Below, one piece after another: positions 51,779-56,471 of a stretch of DNA of 56,471 nucleotides. The stretch lies in assembly GCA_016744995.1 (NCBI GenBank), contig JADGDG010000027.1, forward strand, positions 1 through 56,471. The letters are read 5' to 3'. The position numbers and the translations under genes are program-made. Every line of letters begins with the position of its first letter. The first letter of the stretch is position 1. The stretch comes from Gammaproteobacteria bacterium. GTDB taxonomy: Bacteria; Pseudomonadota; Gammaproteobacteria; GRL18. A model generated the notes under the pieces. That model was not told the origin of the DNA, ran no database searches, and saw nothing but the letters and a program-made list of their open reading frames with translations.

Positions 51779-54700
51779 TCAAAAGTTGAGATTTTTATCA
51801 ATTTCAGATATCACCTGAGAAAGTGATTTAGCAAATGCCTGGATCAACTCCACATTTTGTTTTTCATCCAGTTTGACTGTTATATCATTCAGTTCAGTTG
51901 CTCCAATGTTTGAGCTCAGCCCTCTTACTGTATGAGCACAACGTTTTAATTGCTCTAAGTTTAAATCTTCAACTTTGAGATCTTTATAACCCTCTGAAAA
52001 TTTCTTTAATATTTTTAGATATATTTTACTGTTCCCAGAAAAATATGATAATCCAAGCTCGGTGTTGATATTAGAAAATTCAGGGATGTCAGGAGATGTT
52101 GATGCTTTAGCTGTTTTAATAGAAGTACTTGCTTTAGAGATTTCATCTTTAGGTAGATATTTAATTAATATTTTATAGAGCTTGTCAATTTCAATGGGTT
52201 TATTCAGGTGTTGATTCATTCCAGCTTGTAGTGTTTTTTCCAGATCTTCCTGTCTTGCATTGGCTGTTAAAGCAATAATGGGGATATCAGGATCAGTTTG
52301 TCTGATTATTTTTGTGGCTTCATAACCATCCATTATGGGCATTTGAATGTCCATAATGATAAGGTTATATTGTTTCTGTTTAAAAATGTTTGTAGCTTCA
52401 AGGCCATTATTAGCAATATCAATAATAAGGTGACTCTCTTCTAGTAAACTTGTAATGATTTCCTGATTGATCAAATTATCTTCAATCAAAAGAATTTTTC
52501 CGCTAAGTTTATTGAGCTTATGTTTTAAGGATTTTTTCTGCTTAAACTCGTCGCCGGGATCAATCTGTAATTTACTCTCTGAATTATATGCTTGTCTGGT
52601 TGTTATTTTACTATGCTCATAAATATCGTGCAGTTCTATTTCAAAAGTAAAACGACTGCCTTTTCCTGGTTCACTTTGAACCCATATTTTTCCATCCATC
52701 AACTCAACCAGACTTTTAGAAATATAAAGACCCAAGCCTGTACCGCCATGTTTTCGGGTGGTACTGCCATCAGCTTGTGAAAACGACTGGAAAAGTTTTG
52801 CTTGTTGTTTCGAACTAAGGCCGACACCGGTATCTTTGACTTCAAATCTCAGATAATTATTATTGATCTTCCAGATGGATAAAGTGACTGCTCCAACTGA
52901 AGTGAATTTGATGGCGTTATCAAGTAAATTTGTTAAAATTTGTGACAGGCGCAAATCATCACCATAAAGCTTTGAATTAATATCAGACACATAATTCACA
53001 ATGACTTGAATATTTTTTTTCTTTGATTTAAAAGTGATTTGTCTAATAACGTCATCTATAAGTCTTTTTAGATCAAAATTAACCTTTTCAATATTAAGTT
53101 TTCCTGCTTCTACTTTGGAAAAATCTAGAATATCATTAATGATACCTAGCAGTGATTTTGCCGATTGATCAATGGTTTGTAAAAATCTTTTCTGCTTGAT
53201 ACTGGATTCTGTTTCAAGTGCCAGATGTGTCATGCCTATAATACCATTCATTGGTGTTCGTATTTCATGGCTCATATTGGCTAAAAATTCAGACTTGGCC
53301 AGTGTGGCGGCGATGGCTTTTTCTTTTGATTCAATTAAATTTCTTTCAATCTCTTTTTGATCATCAATGTTTTTCCATAGGACATGAATAACTTCTCTGT
53401 GATTCATTAGGATGTGAGTTAATGTTATTTCAACCCAGAATTCTTCTCCTGTGGTTTTAATATGTTTCCATTCAAAAGTATGAGAATGATTTTGTACTGA
53501 CAGAGCAATCATCTGAGATGATTTTTTACTGCTGCATTGACCATCGGGCTGCATTTTAGGAGACAAATCCTCTGGAAGCATATGAATAACCTCTTTTTTT
53601 GATGAGGCCTTAAGCATTTTGACGGTCTGGGTGTTACACTTAATAAATTTATTGGTTTGTGTATCCAGCAATAGAACTGCATGGGATGAGTTTTCAAAGA
53701 CCAGATTATAAAGCTCTTTCTGCTCTTCTAATACTCGATTGTATTTTTTCAGTGCACGTTCCCGATAGATTAAAAATGCAATAATAAATAATACAAATAC
53801 TAATATTTGCCAGGTCAGGGTATAGTCAATTTGTTTTTCATATTTGACGGTGATCCATTTATTAATAATATTTTCTATTTTTTGACTGTCAATACTGGAA
53901 AATACTTTTTGTAATATATTGAATAATTGCTCATCATCATTTCTGACTGCTGAGCCCATATCCCATGTCTCTGAAAATTTACCTGTGATTTTAAGTTCTC
54001 CGGTAAAATCTTTTTTAAAGACGTGTGCAATACCGGCAAGTGTTCCTATATAGCCAAAAAGCTTACCATCTTTTACTTTTTGCAGACCATCTCTTAAGCT
54101 TTTTACCTCAATGACATTAATGTTAGGATAGGATCTTCTGAGAATTTCGACAAAAGCATAGCCAGCAACAATTCCGACTTTTTCAGTATCCAAAGATTTA
54201 AAATCGGCAATAAATGGAACATCATGTCGGGTGGCAATCACCAGAGGAACTTTTAAATAAGGCCGGGTGAATTTTAAATACTTCTTTCTCTCAGCAGTTT
54301 GTATTGCCAAATCGATAATGTCGCACTTTCTTTGTTGGGCATATTCAAGTGACTGTGCCCAGGTGGAGGTTGGAATTATCGTGACTGGAACGGGTAGTTT
54401 TTCTTTTATAAGTTTAAAAATATCTGCGCTGATGCCTTTATAGTCGTTGTTTTCAAGTATAGAAAATGGCAGCCAGTCAGGATCAATACACATAGTGAGC
54501 TGGCCTTTTTTCTTTAAATAATTTTTTTCATGTTCAGTGAGAGCGAGTATGTTTTTTTCTTCTGAATAAATAATTTTAGAAAAGTCTATATGTCCACGGA
54601 CCAGCCCCAGAATGCGATAAGTTTCAAACATTCGTTCCAGAGCATTTATTTTAATTTTTCCAATATGATCCGTGTGATAGAAAGCCAGTTTTTTTAATTC

Positions 54701-55507
54701 ATTGGCTTCATAGATTAAGGCATTTCTGGATTTATTCTGAGTATTGTATTTTTTAATAATAAGTTCAATGGTTTCATCAATATGCTCAAATGCATATTCC
54801 CAGCCCTGTAATGAGGCCTGTCTAAATTTCCTGACCCGTTCAGGATGTTTTTTTAGCTCTTCTTGACTGGTGAATAAAATATCACTATAGAAATCGAATC
54901 CATAGTCTTTGGGATGGAATATAAGACTATCGAGTCCATGTTCTTTTAAAGTATAGGGCTCATTTGATATATAGGAGGTCATTAAGTCTGTATTGATATT
55001 AATGAGATCCTGAACATCATAGCTATGTCGCTGTACCTGAATATCATTATAATTTATACCCTGAGAAAGCATCATTGCCAGCAGTACCGCATCAATTTTG
55101 TGCTCACCTGACAACATGACTTTGAGATTTTTTATGTCCTTGATCTGCTTTATATTTGAGCGTTGTGCTGCAAGTAATATAAGGGGGGAAGATTGGTATA
55201 TTGCTGCCAGATAAATAATTTTCTTATCTTTTGAAATGTCAATGAGAGTTCCAGGTCCACTGACAGCAAAGGTTGAATGACCCTGTAAGACTTCTTCAAC
55301 AATATCCTGATCATAAAAATATTCTTTTATCTCAACCTCTAAACCCGCATCCTTATAAAAGCCTTTTTCAATAGCCATGTAGTAGCCGGCAAATTGAAAC
55401 TGGTGTTTCCATTTAAGTTGCAAGGAGACTTTTTCAGTGGCGGCACTGGAGAATGAGGTGACAGTAAATAAAAATAGAGTAATAACTAATTGGAGTATAT
55501 TTTTCAT
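51779..55507 (-). CDS. hybrid histidine kinase with NMT1 and SBP_bac_3 sensor domains
   Basis: This 1242-residue protein has a signal peptide, an NMT1/THI5-like domain (about 25-320; LQLKWKHQFQFAGYYMAIEK), an SBP_bac_3 domain (about 334-555; GQLTMCIDPDWLPFSILE), a membrane helix (about 565-585), PAS (about 596-720), HisKA (His near 748; NMSHEIRTPMNG), HATPase (NLLDNAIKFT, DTGVGLS, GGTGLGL), a receiver (Asp near 1052; IIMDIQMPIMDG) and Hpt (His near 1191; AHTVRG). It can relay phosphate His-Asp-His within one chain. Both periplasmic modules suggest nutrient sensing, for example a thiamine-precursor-like or amino-acid-like ligand. The output regulator is not nearby. Confidence 0.9.
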   Translation of the reverse strand: MKNILQLVITLFLFTVTSFSSAATEKVSLQLKWKHQFQFAGYYMAIEKGFYKDAGLEVEIKEYFYDQDIVEEVLQGHSTFAVSGPGTLIDISKDKKIIYLAAIYQSSPLILLAAQRSNIKQIKDIKNLKVMLSGEHKIDAVLLAMMLSQGINYNDIQVQRHSYDVQDLININTDLMTSYISNEPYTLKEHGLDSLIFHPKDYGFDFYSDILFTSQEELKKHPERVRKFRQASLQGWEYAFEHIDETIELIIKKYNTQNKSRNALIYEANELKKLAFYHTDHIGKIKINALERMFETYRILGLVRGHIDFSKIIYSEEKNILALTEHEKNYLKKKGQLTMCIDPDWLPFSILENNDYKGISADIFKLIKEKLPVPVTIIPTSTWAQSLEYAQQRKCDIIDLAIQTAERKKYLKFTRPYLKVPLVIATRHDVPFIADFKSLDTEKVGIVAGYAFVEILRRSYPNINVIEVKSLRDGLQKVKDGKLFGYIGTLAGIAHVFKKDFTGELKITGKFSETWDMGSAVRNDDEQLFNILQKVFSSIDSQKIENIINKWITVKYEKQIDYTLTWQILVFVLFIIAFLIYRERALKKYNRVLEEQKELYNLVFENSSHAVLLLDTQTNKFIKCNTQTVKMLKASSKKEVIHMLPEDLSPKMQPDGQCSSKKSSQMIALSVQNHSHTFEWKHIKTTGEEFWVEITLTHILMNHREVIHVLWKNIDDQKEIERNLIESKEKAIAATLAKSEFLANMSHEIRTPMNGIIGMTHLALETESSIKQKRFLQTIDQSAKSLLGIINDILDFSKVEAGKLNIEKVNFDLKRLIDDVIRQITFKSKKKNIQVIVNYVSDINSKLYGDDLRLSQILTNLLDNAIKFTSVGAVTLSIWKINNNYLRFEVKDTGVGLSSKQQAKLFQSFSQADGSTTRKHGGTGLGLYISKSLVELMDGKIWVQSEPGKGSRFTFEIELHDIYEHSKITTRQAYNSESKLQIDPGDEFKQKKSLKHKLNKLSGKILLIEDNLINQEIITSLLEESHLIIDIANNGLEATNIFKQKQYNLIIMDIQMPIMDGYEATKIIRQTDPDIPIIALTANARQEDLEKTLQAGMNQHLNKPIEIDKLYKILIKYLPKDEISKASTSIKTAKASTSPDIPEFSNINTELGLSYFSGNSKIYLKILKKFSEGYKDLKVEDLNLEQLKRCAHTVRGLSSNIGATELNDITVKLDEKQNVELIQAFAKSLSQVISEIDKNLNF

Positions 55508-55789
55508 TTTTATTATGGACAGTAATTTTTTGTCAGTAGGTATTTAACCGGATAATACCTGAGTTTACTCTTTTATGGGGGTAATGTGTGTAGGAATTAT
55601 CTATTTTTTTTGCTATATAATTGAAAACATCTGGCCACAAAAGCATAGCTTATTAACTCTATGTTATTCCTTTTGCCATAATTTGCCACAATTCATCATA
55701 TATAATTCAGGAACTATTCATTTATTATAGATATGATAAAGCTAATGTAATTAACATTTTGAATCTACCCACATGAAACAGGTGAAGAT

Positions 55790-56471
55790 ATGACAATAAA
55801 TTCCGGTGGTTTTTCTGGTTTTTTAAAGTATAAATTTTGTAAGTTCATGATCCTTATGATGGTTTTTATGTTGGTTGCCTGTGATGATGAAAGTTCTGGA
55901 GATAATGCTAATAAAGAAATGAGAAGTGAGGTTCATCCGTCTTTAATGGTTGAGGGCTCTAAATTAGCTGAGGGCTCTTTACAGATTGAAGACACTTTAC
56001 AGGTTGAAGACACTTTACAGGTTGAAGACTCTCTGAAGGCTGAGGGCTCTCAACAGGTTGAAGACTCTCAGCATAATCCTGAACTTAACTCAAAAGTATC
56101 TGAAGTACAGGCTTATGCTCAGACTGATTTTGATATTCTGGATTTTGCAGAGCGGGACTATAAGGGGGTTAGTAGTCTGGCAATTGTTCTGTCTGTTCCT
56201 CTTGATGCTGCTTCTGATTTTCAGCAATATTTTGTAGTGGAACGAAAAGATGGTGGTCGGGTGGATGGTGCCTGGATATTGTCAGACAATAGAAAAGAGT
56301 TGTTTTTTAAGAACATTGAACCTGAAGAAGATTATCTGCTGACTGTTTATGCCAATCTTAAAGCAATTAATGACAAAGAATTAGGAGAACGTTATAAAAA
56401 AACACTGAAAACTAAAGCCATTCAATCATCCGTTTCTTTTGCTCATGATGGCGGTATTCTTCCTTTAACCC
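55790..56471 (+). CDS. bacterial alpha-2-macroglobulin lipoprotein, N-terminal part (partial)
   Basis: The gene runs off the window. It starts at ATG 55790 after AGGTGA and has a lipobox LVAC (Cys31). Residues 55-96 are seven six-residue repeats of the type EDTLQV/EGSLQI. The segment after them has LAIVLSVPLDAASDFQQYFV, GRVDGAWILSDNRKELFF and NIEPEEDYLLTVYA, then SSVSFAHDGGILPLT, which match the N-terminus of YfhM-type bacterial alpha-2-macroglobulins. These are protease-trapping envelope proteins. The thioester region lies outside the window. Confidence 0.85.
   Translation, partial: MTINSGGFSGFLKYKFCKFMILMMVFMLVACDDESSGDNANKEMRSEVHPSLMVEGSKLAEGSLQIEDTLQVEDTLQVEDSLKAEGSQQVEDSQHNPELNSKVSEVQAYAQTDFDILDFAERDYKGVSSLAIVLSVPLDAASDFQQYFVVERKDGGRVDGAWILSDNRKELFFKNIEPEEDYLLTVYANLKAINDKELGERYKKTLKTKAIQSSVSFAHDGGILPLT
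55952..56077. repeat. 18-bp coding tandem repeat, 7 units
   Basis: Seven 18-bp units, typified by GAAGACACTTTACAGGTT (twice unchanged), in frame with the lipoprotein. The unit is the same as that in scpB (18241-18420), in the same reading frame. Confidence 0.85.

Noticed and set aside
1..56471. CRISPR array
   Set aside because: The tandem repeats found are short, coding and contiguous, with no spacers.

Overview
The window is AT-rich DNA (no composition computed) from a gammaproteobacterium. The best evidence is gene order: lolC-lolD; yciB-yciI-ppiC; yciV-yciO-(M50 protease)-trpS-scpA-scpB-rluB; and surE-pcm-yqaA-nlpD-rpoS. A PEP-CTERM protein, tandem thioredoxin-fold secreted proteins, a YejK-type nucleoid protein and many cyclic-di-GMP proteins suggest a free-living or environmental organism. 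The genus cannot be fixed from the sequence alone.

Layout. Positions 1-8.4 kb are an accessory region. It holds four toxin-antitoxin-like pairs (a HicA-like/HTH pair, ParDE, a ParD-like/zeta pair and HigBA), a decayed tyrosine integrase, two pieces of one REP-associated Y1 transposase, a PEP-CTERM protein and a tandem thioredoxin-fold protein. A perfect 15-bp inverted repeat lies at its border, just before lolC. Positions 8.4-35.9 kb are mostly core: lipoprotein release, tRNA and rRNA modification or charging, chromosome condensation (ScpAB), surE-pcm-yqaA-nlpD-rpoS, pyrD, an M18 aminopeptidase and YejK. Positions 36-47 kb carry two GGDEF-EAL proteins, a cluster of DnaA boxes, a STAS protein, an arsS-type radical SAM gene with two glycosyltransferases, and uup. 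A tRNA-Ser(GGA) at 47.2 kb opens a second small accessory stretch with a duplicated small secreted protein, one copy broken. Positions 49.4-55.5 kb carry two large sensors: a dCache_3-PAS-GAF protein without an output domain, and a hybrid histidine kinase with two fused solute-binding domains. The window ends inside a bacterial alpha-2-macroglobulin lipoprotein gene.

How the genes work together. Cyclic-di-GMP signalling recurs: HD-GYP, a GGDEF, GGDEF-EAL, GAF-PAS-PAS-GGDEF-EAL and PilZ. Envelope functions also recur: LolCD, NlpD, PpiC, YciB, M50 protease and alpha-2-macroglobulin.

The least expected observations are: (i) one 18-bp coding tandem repeat shared in the same reading frame by ScpB and the alpha-2-macroglobulin gene 37 kb apart; (ii) a histone-H1-like Lys/Ala-rich insertion at the N-terminus of RpoS; (iii) a ParD-like/zeta module lying between two halves of a Y1 transposase with a hairpin exactly at one junction; (iv) a cluster of three DnaA boxes away from dnaA; and (v) a candidate HicA-like/HTH toxin-antitoxin pair. 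All family assignments come from reading motifs by eye; no database search was run.
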